Under the pieces are notes generated by a model. It had not been told where the DNA came from and ran no database searches. It worked only from the letters and a program-made list of their open reading frames with translations. This document shows, piece after piece, positions 1 through 13,600 of a DNA stretch of 64,000 bases (its first letter is position 1; each line of letters begins with the position of its first letter). The translations under genes were made by a program, and so were the position numbers. The DNA is from Brachycybe producta (lineage: Eukaryota > Arthropoda > Diplopoda > Playtdesmida > Andrognathidae), in NCBI GenBank assembly GCA_036925085.1, contig JAUPFP010000006.1, forward strand, positions 605,001-669,000. Direction: 5' to 3'.

Positions 1-1756
1 ACACACAAGTTTGCTAAACTTATTTTGTCAACTTAAGATTATTGGTTGAATTATTTAAATGAGGAAGTTCTTCCTCCTTGTAAATGAGAACAATGCCAAA
101 GGAGCCAAAGTTAAAGGGCTCATATAAATAATTGAAACAGTAATCTTGAGTTGAGAGAGACAAATATTAACAAAAAACAAGATCATTGAAGATCAAAATA
201 TGGACAGGCTTGAAAAACATGTTCTGGGAACAAGATGTCAAAATATTGTCACTATTTAATTTTGATGTCTTCAACAAAAAAAAGGCGCTTCTGATTTAAC
301 ATGTGTCTCTTTTGCTTGACCACTCTGACCACAGACTGGACATTTGAAATATGTAGTTGATTTTCTCTCTTAATTCTCTTGTATTAAATTTTCAATTCAG
401 TCAAGTGTTGCGAGAGGACTTATCCAAATTGAAAATTTACACAAGTTTATTGTGCCGTGACACCGGAAGTTGATATTAACAGACAAGACAGACAAAATCT
501 TAATGTTATGTTCAGAAAAAGAACAACTTTTATTTCTCTCTAGTGAAAACTGTAATCGATTTAACTTTACCCAACCCTTTTTTAAACTAATGTTTGTTAT
601 CGGACATGGAATTTTCTTGAAAAGGAAAAGTGTTTTAAAAAAGATGGAGAGAGAAGGGGTGAGGTGAAACCGTTTTCTGCATCACTGCTTATACAACAAA
701 TCCGACTTATAACTGGTTTTCATGAACTTAATTTTTTTTTTTCGGACCAAAAGATAGGAGAAAGTTCTCTTGTTGGGGGTTTTTGGGGGTCGTTTTTTTG
801 ATGATGATGATTTTTTTTTAACTTTTGTATTATTTTGTTGTTTTATAAGTTATTCATTCATTCAGTGATTTTTAAAGTCATTGGTTGGTTGGTCATTTGC
901 TTGATTGAATTAAGTTTTTGTGTTTTTTTTTTTTACAAGAAAAGAAGAGAAAAAAAAAAGATTCTTTAAAGAAGTGAACTGCGAAGGTCAATCAGTCTTG
1001 CGATTCGGGTTTTTGACCTCACGCACTTTTTTTTGGGCATCTTTTATGAAGTTGAACGAAACCGGCATTTTTTTATATATATAAAAAAAGCTACTTTTTT
1101 TAAAAGTTAAAAACTAGAATAGTAGTTTTAAAATCTTTTTTTAGGCGGTTTTTAAACTGTGGTTAGGCCCTATTTTGCAGTTTCAGAAAGAAAGCAGAGT
1201 GAAACTAGAACGAGTATAGCTGAATCACTTAATAAATTAATTACTATTTTCATATTTGGTATCTTTCAAAATTAAACATTTCATAAATAAAATATTAGCT
1301 ATTAACATTTTTAAGTTGGGCCATTTTGAAACAAGACATTAAAAAAAAGCTTATTATGAAAGATATTAACGTAAAAATACCATGAAGGGATAGAGCGACC
1401 TTTCTAGTTTCTAAAACACATTCAAGTTATCTTCAGTTTTTCATCTGAAAGACAGAATAATCAAAAAGTTGGAGAGGCGCGCGCGCCACTTAACACTTTA
1501 AAAACCACCTTAGGAACCTCTTTAAGTAATTGAACTACTTCCACATTCTAGTTTCTAATACATTCAAGTTTCTAGTCATTTTGCTTCTGATGAAAGGCAA
1601 GAAATATAATCAAGAGAGTTTGAGGAGACGTTTTTACATATTTTAAACTAAAAAGTTACCTAATATTCTAGTTTCTAAGAAACTTCAAAGTAAAATTTAA
1701 GTGGTCTTTTGTAGAGAGACAAATGAGGTTTGAATATGCGGTGAGAAGAAGCTTAC
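1..1756. other. 3' flank or last intron of Delta
   Basis: No coding sequence that could serve as the final Delta exon (for example one ending in ATEV) was found on the minus strand here. The stretch holds T-rich tracts, a full family B foldback (1138-1514) and part of another family B arm to about 1650. If exon 9 is spliced at 1757, all of this is intron. Confidence 0.6.
1138..1514. repeat. Family B foldback element, full length
   Basis: Ends are inverted copies: GGCGGTTTTTAAACTGTGG on the left and the inverse of AAGGTGGTTTTTAAAGTG on the right. Inside are the arms shared by all family B copies: a segment like GAAACTAGAACG..GAATCACTTAAT, then ATCTTTCAAAAT, and on the other side GAAAGATATTAAC and CTAGTTTCTAAAACAC. 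About 377 bp, no coding capacity. Typical of a non-autonomous DNA transposon (MITE). Confidence 0.75.
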
Positions 1757-2975
1757 CTAAGTGTGCAATGGACGTCAATGGACAGCGATGTCCGTTTATT
1801 ATCGGTCGTTTGCATATTATTATCACAGTCACCACCACTACTAAAGTGCATTAGTTTATTATTGGAACTAACTCCGCCTCCTCCTCCCGCCAACATATCG
1901 GCGTTCAAATGTTTCAGAGATTTCGATCTCTGTAATGTGAACAGATTGTCTTTATGAAGATTATCCACCATCACTTCTTCATTGGTCACTTTATTATAAC
2001 TTTTTAAAGTGCTACTCTTATGATGATTAAGATGAAGGTGATGAGGATGATGATGATGATTGTCCAACGCGTTCACTATCACGTGTCCACTTCCCTTATT
2101 GTTCATACTATTATGGACACCCGCGTTCTGTTCATTCTGACGACGAATTTCTTCTTCGTCGGCTGCACTATTACTACACAAAGGATGGTGACGTTGATGA
2201 TGATGGAGATGATGATGATGAAGTCCGAGTTTAGAACTCATTGCGGCAGCGGAAGCAGCAGCTACTTCTGCTTCGGCCGCTGCTGCCGCTTTCTGTCGCC
2301 TTCTACGACGAAGGCACAGAATGACGACAATAGAAACCATTGCAACGATGGGCACTATTGCAGAAAATGTCACGATTAACACCACTTGTTCCGCGGATAA
2401 TCCATCATCTTCGTCAACTTCGACACCGTTTTTATCCGATACGTGACGAGAAGTATTGGCAACTCCACGAGTGCCGTTCCCGTCTTCGTCGGCACCACTA
2501 ACTTCCGAAACAACCACGACGCCGCTACCGTCAGAAGAAGTAACACCGTCGGCCGGTACTTGACAACGTTTACCAGTAAATCCGGTCGGACAGATACAAT
2601 GGAATTCGTTGTGTCTGTCTTGACAGGTTGCACCATTAAGACACGGTGAACTGGAACATTCGTTGATGTTTATTGAACAGTCGCGACTAGTAAATCCTGG
2701 ACGACATGTACACTGATAACCGTTGATCAGATCACGGCATGTGCCACCGTTAGCACATGGTTGAGTGAGGCACTCGTTAAAGTCGGTCTCGCAATGAGTA
2801 CCGACAAAACCGGCCGCACAGTGGCATTTGAAACCGTTCACTTGGTCGAGACAAGTACCACCATTTTGGCAGTGGTTCTTTACGCAATCGTTGATATTTG
2901 TCTCGCATCGAGAACCTGTAAATCCAGTACGACAAGTGCAAGTGAATCCGTCACGTTCATCTTTGCAAACACCTT
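1757..2975 (-). CDS. Delta: Delta exon 9: EGF6-EGF9, transmembrane span and intracellular tail
   Basis: 1219 bases, residues 455-860 plus two bases. It holds the end of EGF6, EGF7 (485-516), EGF8 (523-554), EGF9 (561-592), an acidic/Gly stalk, the span [18 protein letters not shown] (first 18 of about 25 residues), RRRRR, and a tail with Ala-rich, His-rich and Gly5 runs plus the NEQN motif at 735-738. Several tail lysines (683, 703, 748) could serve for ubiquitin-driven endocytosis, as known for Delta. The exon ends CTTAG|GTAAGC. If not spliced there, the next codons are Arg then TAA (1755-1753), giving an 861-residue protein with no ATEV-type PDZ end. Confidence 0.93.
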
Positions 2976-5900
2976 CTGCAAATTCAACAAATAAATATTA
3001 ATACCACATTCCCCAAAACCAAGACGAAAATGAGAGAGTTTTTTTAAGGGAACCACATACCGTTCTGACAAGGATTCGGTGAACAGTCGTCTTTTTCTCG
3101 TTCACAGTTGATGCCATCGTAACCGGAAGGACACTTGCAAACGTAACCATTGCTACCATCAGTGCAAGTTCCTCCATTTTGACATTTTGGCGCTTTAGCG
3201 CATGTAATGGCTGAAGCTTCACAATGTTTGCCTCGAAAACCCAAAGGACAGATGCAAGTGTAATTACTACCCACACCCTACAAAAAGAAATTACAAAATG
3301 CAATTGAGTACACAATTCATTGTTGTTGTACTTCATTCATAAAAAGCATCTGCTTTTCAATGAAAAAATGTGGGGATTCTTTTGTTATCAAAAAGATGAT
3401 GGTAGTGTGGGACGTACCTTGCATGTTCCACCATTGAAACAGGGCTGATGAGCACAGCCGTCCGTACGAACTTCGCAATCTGTTCCGCTGAACCCTTCGG
3501 AACATGTGCACGTGTAACTGCCCTGCCCCGTGTTGGTACAAGAACCTCCATTTTTGCACGGTTTGTGATTCGTACAATAGTTGAGGTCTATTCAATAAAA
3601 GGAAAAAAAGGAGGTGGTTTTTTATTTAGCCTCATTTTTGCACGTGTACAACGGGGTGTGTAAAACACGTGTTAGTTATATTTATTGAGGGGGAGGAAGA
3701 GAGGTTAATTGAGCTGTTTTTTTACACAATAGAAACTACTGTTCACTTTATAAAACACACCTTGTAAATTTTGAAAGGTGGGTTTATTATGCAAACAAAC
3801 AAAAAAATTCACAAGGTACAAGTTTAGAATTTTAATTTTGATTTTAATCTATCATTTCATCAAATTGAAACGATAATTAATTAGAGCTTTGATTTTTATG
3901 CAAATTATCAAAGCAAATGTTTCTCAATCTATGGCCCCTAAGTGCCAATTGTGAAATAACAATCCCGTGTTTAGAGAGATCAACCAAACAATTATGGTTT
4001 TTTATTCAATCAGAAAACACTAGTTAGAGGCTAGAACTTTCTAGTTGACAACTGAGAGTAACCAGATATTTAGCCTCTCTAACCAGCCTTTTTTTATTAG
4101 AAAAACACCATAATTTGCATTTACTCTAATAATGACGGACGATATTACTTCATTAATTGGAACTTGGGCCACAAATTTAGAAACATTTTGCTTGATATTT
4201 TACATAAACATCCGAAATTTAGTAATTAAATTTAAACGTATTTCTTTCTGGCAAAAAACGATTATTTTTTTTTTTACATTTTCGATTAATAACAGTATTC
4301 GTTTAAAAAATCGTGTATATTTAAATATAGGCTATAATAGCTAGACGTTTTTTTTGTTGCTGTAATAAGTTAAATGGGGTTTTTTAAAAAAAAAAACGTT
4401 ATCTCTTAACAAATTAAAGAAAAAAATTAACCTATTCTTGGTTATTTTGACAGCTTTTCTTTGAAAAATCAGTTCCTCACGATTCTTTAAAAAAAACGTC
4501 TTTGAAGAAGAAGGAAAACAGCCTCTTTTTTACGGTAGCTTTTTTTTAAATTTTTTTCGTTAAACTCCTCCTCTTTCAGGGTTATTTTTTCCTCTATTTT
4601 TCCTTCAACGTTTTTTTTTTGGGAAGTTTTTTGTTAAATTAAATCCTTATTATCATGAGTCTTAATGTCTCTAAGGAGAGAGAACTAGTTCGTTGACCTA
4701 CAAAATTCAAGGTATTTTTCAGGTACATAAAAACACCTTTGTATATTCCTATCTATTCCCTTTATTTTTTTTCTTGAAGGATAAGTAAGGATATAAATGG
4801 ATATAGAAGGGAGTAAAAGGTGATGATTTTATTTTTTCTGAATCTATAATAAATAATATAGGTAGATTCTGATATATGTAAAACTGAATTTATCTATGGA
4901 CATTTTAAATTTTGTTATTGTTTTAACACATTTTTTGTGTGTCTTGTGTGGAAGTCTATTATCTTGATAGATTTTTTTTTAGTTAATAATATACAACATT
5001 TTGCAAAACAGACATAAAAAACCACACAGGTGTGTTGTATTCTTACCTTGGTTACAGAAAAGTCCACCCCATCCTTCATCACAATTGCATTGCCATGGGT
5101 CATTACAGGTTCCCTTGACACAACCCGGATAACGGATACATTGATCACAAAATTTACCTTGCCAACCCAAACGACACCTTTTGTTAAAACAAAAAAAAAA
5201 AGTGGAACCAAATTTTTTAATATATTTTCTTATACAACGCAAGAAAAAAAAGTTTAAAATCAATGAACAGGAAAAAATAAGATGTGATATGGCATAAATG
5301 TATTATTTATTAGATGCCAAAAACCCTCCCTTCCATATTGGTTTTAATATGAAGTGACACGTTTTTTTTTTTGGTATTTAAAAACTTTATAATAAAACTT
5401 CATAAAAATCTAAGGATTTCATGTAGCAGTTTTAGCACGTTCAGTTTCTAAGCGCTTTTTTTGAAGATTCTCGAGAAGAGAGCTTTGCAATGTGATTAAA
5501 TTACCTTTCAGGTCAAAAAATAATAGGCCAATTGTTATAATGGTTGCAACAACTCTACAACAACTACAAGTTAGTATTGCATTGATAACAAGCACCAAAA
5601 AAAAGCTTAGAAACTGAACGCATCCTATAAAAAAAGCAAAGTGATGCAGAGAAGTTCTGGTGCAATTTTTTGCAATCACACGAGAACGAACCACTTCTGC
5701 GTGTGTCGCTCGTATGCCACAGAGTTCAGAGCCCACTTAAGGAGGAGGCAACTGCAGTCGAAAACTCGAAACCACGTGTAACAAGGCTTATAATGCCTAC
5801 TTGGTTCTTCTATCTAATACTTTGCACACACACACACGAGTTAAATGAACTCAAATTAAATGTGTTTCGGTGAATTATACGGAATCCAGTTAAGGACACC

Positions 5901-7590
5901 ATGAATCAAATAAAAATTGACTTTATTATTAATATTTTAAATTAAAATACTTAAATATATAAACTATTGACAAAATATTGATTTAAGTAAATTAACTCAA
6001 TATTTTCAGATTATTAACTGAATAAATTGAATTCGACAACATATTGTTTGTTTGCCCTTCACGGGGCTCTGTAGAACACGTTTATTATTTAATTGCATTT
6101 AAATTATCACGTGTTTACTAAGTATAAGAGTTATACTTTATCGATTGTTTATCGATTGAAAAGTTAAAACAACATTTCTCTTTCTTTTTTAAAAGTTTAT
6201 AGAGAGACTTTATAAATTGATTGCATTGATTTTTTTTTTGGGGGGGGGGGAGGGTCTTTTGTTTTACTTTCTGGCCCCCCCCCCCCCACACACACACACA
6301 AAACACGAAAAAAAAAAGAGAAATCATTGAAATATCTATTATCCAGGTAAGAGATTTTTTTATGGTTAGAAACAGCGGCCAAGTGGAACATTCTTTTTTT
6401 AGAAGAAGAAGAGAAAATTCTTTCTTGTGTAACTTTTTTCTATTCTATTTTCTAAAAAAAAAGACATTGAAAAGAAGGGTAATGAATGTGTGCATGTTAC
6501 GGATGCACAGACACAAACATAACACATTTCAATAATAATGATGATGATGCCTGGGAACAAAACGTATGCGTCCATTACATACATGAATATGTAGATTTTA
6601 TACTGAGAAGCAAAAAAGACAACTACTGTTTTCATATAATATGGTTTTTGGTATGTTGTTTGTTGTTACCACGGTACAAAAAAAAAAGAGAAGAGACGCC
6701 AATATTCAAGAATATCAAGAAGAAAACAAAAGAGAAGAAATTCTTGTTATACAAGTTCAAACTGAGCTTTTATTTATATACCGTATATTAAAAAAAACAG
6801 GACATTAAGAACTGTCTCGGTCCGTGAGAAACAAAAACGGGTGATGGGCCCTCAACATATTTTTGGCCCACCTCCTCCTCCTCCTCCTTATTCCTTACAA
6901 AACACACCTTTAATACAAAAATTCCCTCCTTCTTCTCATCTGGTATTTGAGAAATGTTTTTATTTTTTTTTTCTTGACATTATCCCTTTTAAAATATTTT
7001 CATTTTTTTGTTATCTTGATTTTGAAGTCAGTAAAGTTTACAGAAAAATAATAAGAATAAAAAAAAACCCCGCTACTTTTATATATATTTTTCTGCAATT
7101 ATATTCAACTGAAAATATTTTTGTTATTCCTGAACTCAAAACTTGACTGAAAAAAAAAGACCACATGTCGATTTTTAGTGAAATAATTTTTTCTCTTAAA
7201 AAAAAAGGGCAAACAACAAAACAACTTTTGTTTTATATATTTTTTCCTATCTCGATATAAAAACATTCTTTTAACATGTTTTCTAGAACATGTGAAAAAA
7301 AATGCATCTCTTTCTCTTAATTAATTTGAGTAAAAGCTCAACCAAATATTACACAAGTAGTTAATTGCTGAAACAAAACATTAAAACATAAAAGTTTCAC
7401 CTGGTTTTTTCAGGTTTTTTTTTAAAAAAAAAGAGGAACATTTTTGTTCTCCATTGGCAGCTGCTGCCGTTCACTTTTTATGGCAATATTTTTCATCTAA
7501 AAAAAAAACGTTTTCCATAGGTGTTTTTTTTATATATATATATATTTCTAGAACGTTGTTATTTTTAAAGCCAAAGAGATAGGATAGATT

Positions 7591-7626
<36 letters not shown>

Positions 7627-10600
7627 ATAAGGCGTCGTACAGTGTGGTAATTACGGTTGCAAAGCAGGTTTCTTGAATACCTTTTTTCCCACGGCTTTTG
7701 CTTACTTGCTTTTGCTTCTTTCTTTCTTCTTGTTGTCTCTCTTTTCTAGTCTACTATATAGATTTTTGTTTAACAAAAAAAGTCTACAATAAAACGAACG
7801 TTTTTTTGTTCCAATTGGCGACTTTGTTACTAAGTACACTACCATATCCTCATAGGAGGAGGCTATGCTACTTACTAACTACTGACGTTGCTACCGAGTA
7901 GCAAAAATTACAAATTGCAGCAAAAATGCTTATTCTAGTAAACATTTCTGCAAATAAAAACACAATTTGAGATGGTGTTTATATAATTTTTAAGTGAGTG
8001 AGGCTACACCCCTCTAACCCCTTCTAGTTTATAAAAACACTTTCGAAAGTGTTTTATATAAAAAAAAACTAAAATCAAATGTTGATATCAACAAGAAAAT
8101 ATTCTTAAGTGATTTAGTTATCCTTCTAGTTTCTAAAACATTTTCTAGTTTCTCTTAATTTTTTGCTCTTCTGAAATACAGACTAATGAACAGTTCGAAT
8201 ATTAGCTGATTATAAAATAGCGTTAAGAGAAACTTGAAACATGTTTTAGAAACTAGAAGGGTTTATTTTTTTAAAATTTCTTTTATGTATAAAAATTTTA
8301 TTTTGAAAGATAATCAAACATGAAAATAGTCTTAAGTCATAGAGAGAGCTTACCCGTCTAGTTTCTAAAACACATTCAAGTTTGCAACAAAAAAGACAAA
8401 TTAGATAAAAGATTTCTTGAGTACTTTTATGTAAAAAGCCTAGCTTTTTTGGTCAACTTTTCTGACGTCACCAAGCTTCAAGTAACAGTGCGACAACTTG
8501 TATAGGGATTTTTCTCTCTAGAAGAGTTAATATATTTTTCTATTATTAACTCCTGTGGAGAGAGAAAATATAAATTGGGCTATTTTTTCTTATAATTGTG
8601 AAGAATAAGAAAAGAAAAAAACGGCCACAAGATTTTTCTTGAACTTCATCGAGGGCTTATATTTTTCACCGGGGTCATAATATTATTTTGAGTTAGAGGT
8701 TATTTCTTTTTCATTGCCAGGGTAATTTTGGATTTATTATAATTTTATATAAAAATGATTATATTTTTTTAAAGTACTTACTTGCATTCATTCGGAACTT
8801 CACAGTCTCCATGTTTTTCATGACAACCCGGTGCACAAACAGCTTTTGAAAAGAAAAGAGAAAAACATTATTATTATTATTATTATTATTATATAGGAAT
8901 TATTTTTTTCAAAAATACAAAAGAAGAAAATAACAACAAAATAAATTGAAATCCTAATTTGTTGTGACATTTTTCTTCTTTTTCTTCTGCAACTTTTTTT
9001 GTTAAAGAAGACATTTCCTCATTTTTATCAACAACAAAAATATCACAATAATTGCTCATTTTATTTTTAGCCGTTTTTTTTAAAGTCGAAATTCGATATT
9101 GACAAAAAAATATATAAAAACAACCAGAAGTTGGAGCCACATTTTATTTTAAGCTTTTTTTTGTTGAGGGGAATCGAAATTTTGACCAAGAAAAAAACAT
9201 AAGAAAATACAGAGAAAAAAAAAGGTGACCAATTTTGAATTTGTGTTGAAAAGCCAAGGTGTAACTGGGGTTAGTTTTTTTTTTCAAGGGGGAATTTTAC
9301 CCCCTCAGTGAGGCAATCATTTTTTTTACTCATCCCCTCCCCCCCCCCCCCCTATACTCAATTGAGTCTAGACATAAACCTATATATTTTTTTTTGGTTA
9401 CTCAAAAAGGGAGCCTGGATGTGATAAATATATATTGAACTTCTTCACTCACTGAGCTTTTTTCTCTCTCTCTCTCCATCTTATAATGTCGATTATTTTT
9501 TTTGTTATTGTCTTATTTCTCACCGGAAACACAATTTCCTGCGTTAAGAATTATCCCCAATAATCTTTGTTTTTTTTGTCTTCTTCTGATCTGATCTATC
9601 ACATTAATTTTTTTTATGTATTAACAGTAGAATCTCAATTTTCCGGATTACTCGAAAGCCCGGATAATCCGGAAAATTGCCGGGGGGGGGGGGGGGGGGG
9701 TTACTTTAAGTATTCTCTTCTTCACTATTGAGAAATTTCAGTCAAAACAACGGGATTTATGTAAAATATCAAGCAAATGTTTCTTAATTTGTGGCTCAAG
9801 TGTCCCAATTGTTAAGAATCATCATTATTAAAGCAACTGCATTTATGCTTTTTCTAATAATAAAGACTGGTTAGAGGCTAGTCAACTAAAAAGTTCTAGT
9901 CTCCCACCAGTGTTTTTTTATTGAAAAAACCATAATTGTTGCTAGATTGTTATTTCTGAATTCGGCACTTGGGGCCACAGATTGAAGCCGGACTGACTTT
10001 TATGCAAATTATCAAGTAAATTGTTTCTCAATCTGTGGCTTAAGGGGCTAATTGAGAAACATTTATTTGATATTTGCATAAAATTAAATCCAGATTCTAA
10101 AAATGTGAATAATCACGATTCTACTGTATATATATTGTTAATAAAAATCGATATACCGGTTTTGTTTATCGATCAAGATATGATGAAATTACCACACAAG
10201 ACAGAAATAGCGAGAGAAAAACAAACAAACAGAAGAAGAAAAAAAGCCTGAGAAAATTAAAAGGAAAATTTAAATTCTGTTTATTAATTTATTGCACGCA
10301 AAGTTGCTTTCAATTTTAAAACTTAAAAAGTGCTAAAGTTATGTTTCATTCCCATTTTTATACGGACTAATGAGCGCCAACATTATTTTTTCCTGTTTAT
10401 TCACTTATAATAATTATATAATTTTTTTGTTTCATTTCTATCTTAAAGAAAGATATATAAATTTATAAAAAGATAAAAGGTGGCTTCTTTGGTGGATTAT
10501 TTTGGGTTTTTTTTTCTTCTTCTCTGTAGTGAAATGTATTTTTAATTTTAACTTGAGGGCAAATTTTTCAGTTAAAAATTTTAAGACTTTCTTAAGTGAG

Positions 10601-13600
10601 AAAAAGTTGGAGCCAAAATAAAACACTAGAGAAGGGGTTTTATAATTAAGAGAAAGATGGGAAGAAATTTATTATAAACAAATATTTGACATTTTTAATA
10701 TAATTAATTATTCACTGAATAATTTTTTTTCCCCACTTATTATTAAATAAACAAATAAATTCAAAATTCACTTCCATATTTAATTTTTCAATTAGGGTCA
10801 ATTTTTTTTTTTAAAATATAATCATGAATTTCCGGTTCTGTCTCTATAATTTTTTTTTTAGAAAAAAAAAATATTCATGAAATATCAACAACAACAACAA
10901 CAAAAAGAGGTAGTAATAATTTATGTCCATTTTATTTGAACATAAATTGAACAAAAACAAAAATCTCAATCGGTTCACTGAGTTTTTTTTACTTTTAATT
11001 TATTTTAAATTCTATCGAGTATGAACGAACATACTTAAAGTTACTTTAAAAAAGTATTCAAATGATGATGATTGGTTTTCTGTTCTATTTTTATATCAAC
11101 ATTTTCAACCTCTCTCCTAATTCTTTCAGGTAGTTAAAAGATCATTGCTTAATAACGACAATTCTCAGGTAAAAAGAAGAGAGGGTGGGGGGATTGAGGT
11201 GAGGTAAGGGGTGGAGTGAGAGAGATTTGGCCAGGGGTGCAGCGGATATGAGCTTCACTGATTTTTTTAAAAGTTTTTGAAACAACTTTAAACTACATTT
11301 GAAAGAAAGGGAGAAAAAAAGTAGCTATAGGTTTTAAGATAGAGGAGGTGATTGTGTTTTTGTTTTTCAGGCAAAAAGGGGTGGTGATGATGATCATTGG
11401 GAAGGAAAAAGAAGGTTCCTTGGCTCAGTAAAAGCCTCAGTGTTTTTTCAGGGAATATTTTCAGGCAAAAAAAAAGTTGGTTGGTTGGTGGTGGTAGTGC
11501 TTTTACTTGGAAGCACCAACAAAGTGTTGTACTTGCATTTGGCACATGCAACAACACATAAGAGAAAACTTATGTATGTTAATATATAAGGAGGGCGCGC
11601 AAGTCCGTGACGTCAAAAAAAAAAAACAGCCAGAGTTGAATCTCTCTTTTCGTTATTTTCTCACGGTATGCTCACGTCCGGTGTATGTATGTATATACGT
11701 ATATGCGTGTAAAGTATACATATATATATATGAACAGACTGGACAGGAGAGTGTGCATAAGGGGGAGGGAGGGGGAGTTAGGTAAGATTATAAAAGAACA
11801 GACGTCTATAGAAAAATATATACTGTTCTTTTTTTTTAAAGGGAACCCACTACCACCATAAGTAGATTTTTTTTTCATTGGCGTCAAAAGACAAATGAAG
11901 ATCTTGAAGAAGTTTTAAAGAGGATTTTTTTTTTAAAAAAGACCTTTGTGTTTGTTTAAAGTGTTTTAAAAAAAAAAAATACAATTTCATGTCAAAATTT
12001 GTGAATCACACAAATTAGTAAGACAGAAAAAATTTCAAAATGTTAGCAATTATATTTTTGAAAACTATTGGAGAAATATAAAAAATTAAAGGAGTTGTAG
12101 AACTTATAAAAAAATTAATCAAAATCTTTTGAGAATTTAAAAATGCAATGAAAAATGGTCAACAAATTAATGATTTATATTTGAGGTTATTAATGTTCAT
12201 ATTGAGATCTATTGGCCCAAATTCAAGAAAAACATGTTTTTCAACATAAAAATTGCCACTTTTTAATTTTTATTTGAGTAAAAATTTGAAAAATGTTTTT
12301 TTTTCTATGTTGGAATAATACTAAGATGTATGTAGTTCAGGAGTGGTAAAATTTTCTTGTATTTATGTCCTTATATATGACGTCATCATATTAAGTTTCT
12401 TCTGGTGTTATGTATGTGTGTGTTCGTTTTTGCATAAAGTGTAATAATATGCCGCTTTTATTAGAGCATTAAAAATGTATATTATGAGAAAAAAAGGGGG
12501 GGAGGGGGATATCATGAAATATTATTAAAAATGGTTGTTGGTCTTTTTTTTTTCCTTCCTCACTTACACCTTTTATTAGGTATTCATATTGTGTGTTGTT
12601 TTTTAAAGGTGCAAAATTATTTGCGGGGAAAAAAAAAATGCATGGAATTTTTTTTTTTGGAGTGAAAACTACTATAAAGTTAATTATGATATTATATGAG
12701 AGGAAAAATATTAAAATATTAAAACAGTTGCAATTTTGAGGCCAAAAACTCCACCCAAAAGAAAAATCTACTTTTTATAGACATCATAATTTGTGCCCCC
12801 CCCCCCTTCCCCCTATCTACTAATCCTTTTGTTGTTTAATCAATTGATTAAGTTTAGTGATTAATTTTCATTGTTAAGAAACATGAAAATAAAGAAAAAT
12901 ATTTTGTGGGTTTTTTTTACTGAAATTTTCAAAGAAATTTCTGAAAAATTCGTTAAATTTTAATAAAAAGAAAAATTATTGACTTAAATGTCAAGATAAA
13001 TCTCATTTTTGTTTCATTTTCGATTTTTTTTTTACATAATTTATAATAAATAGTAAATAAATTTAATTTAAATTTACCTTTTGAGCAATATTCTCCTTCC
13101 CATCCAGTCATGCAAACTTTGTCTCCTTTATCGGAACAACTAAAATGTCCGAATCTATCGTCTCTTGGACGACAAATGTTGGCACAACCACTTCCGTAGT
13201 AGTTGGCGTCACATCGGACACGATACGCGTAACTTAACGTTGTGTGATTATTGGTGTCCAACGTATCGTTGCTCCATTCAGAACCGACATCTAACCAACG
13301 TTGCGTTGTCAAACGCGTTATTAACACCTTTCTACCAACAACACTAGATTCAGATGAAGAACCTGTCAAAATATAAAACCAATAATTAATTTAATTATTT
13401 AAAACAATAAAAAAAGGATTAATTATCTCAAAAGTTCCTTTTAGTTCACATAATTCACAACATTTCTTTAAAAAAAACTACTAAACTGTAAGATAGTTAA
13501 AACTTTTGCAAACTTTTACATGAAAGTAAAAGTTAGCAATCAATAAGACTTGATTCAGACTATGAGGTTAAGGTAAAGTCGCTCTCTAGTGCGCATGCGC

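Noticed and set aside
2020-2379. Plus-strand frames opposite Delta exon 9
   Set aside because: Shadows of the His/Asp-rich tail coding sequence on the other strand.
5419-5736. 105-codon minus-strand frame in the Delta intron
   Set aside because: It begins at GTG, crosses an inverted-repeat element, has no known domain and lacks splice support.
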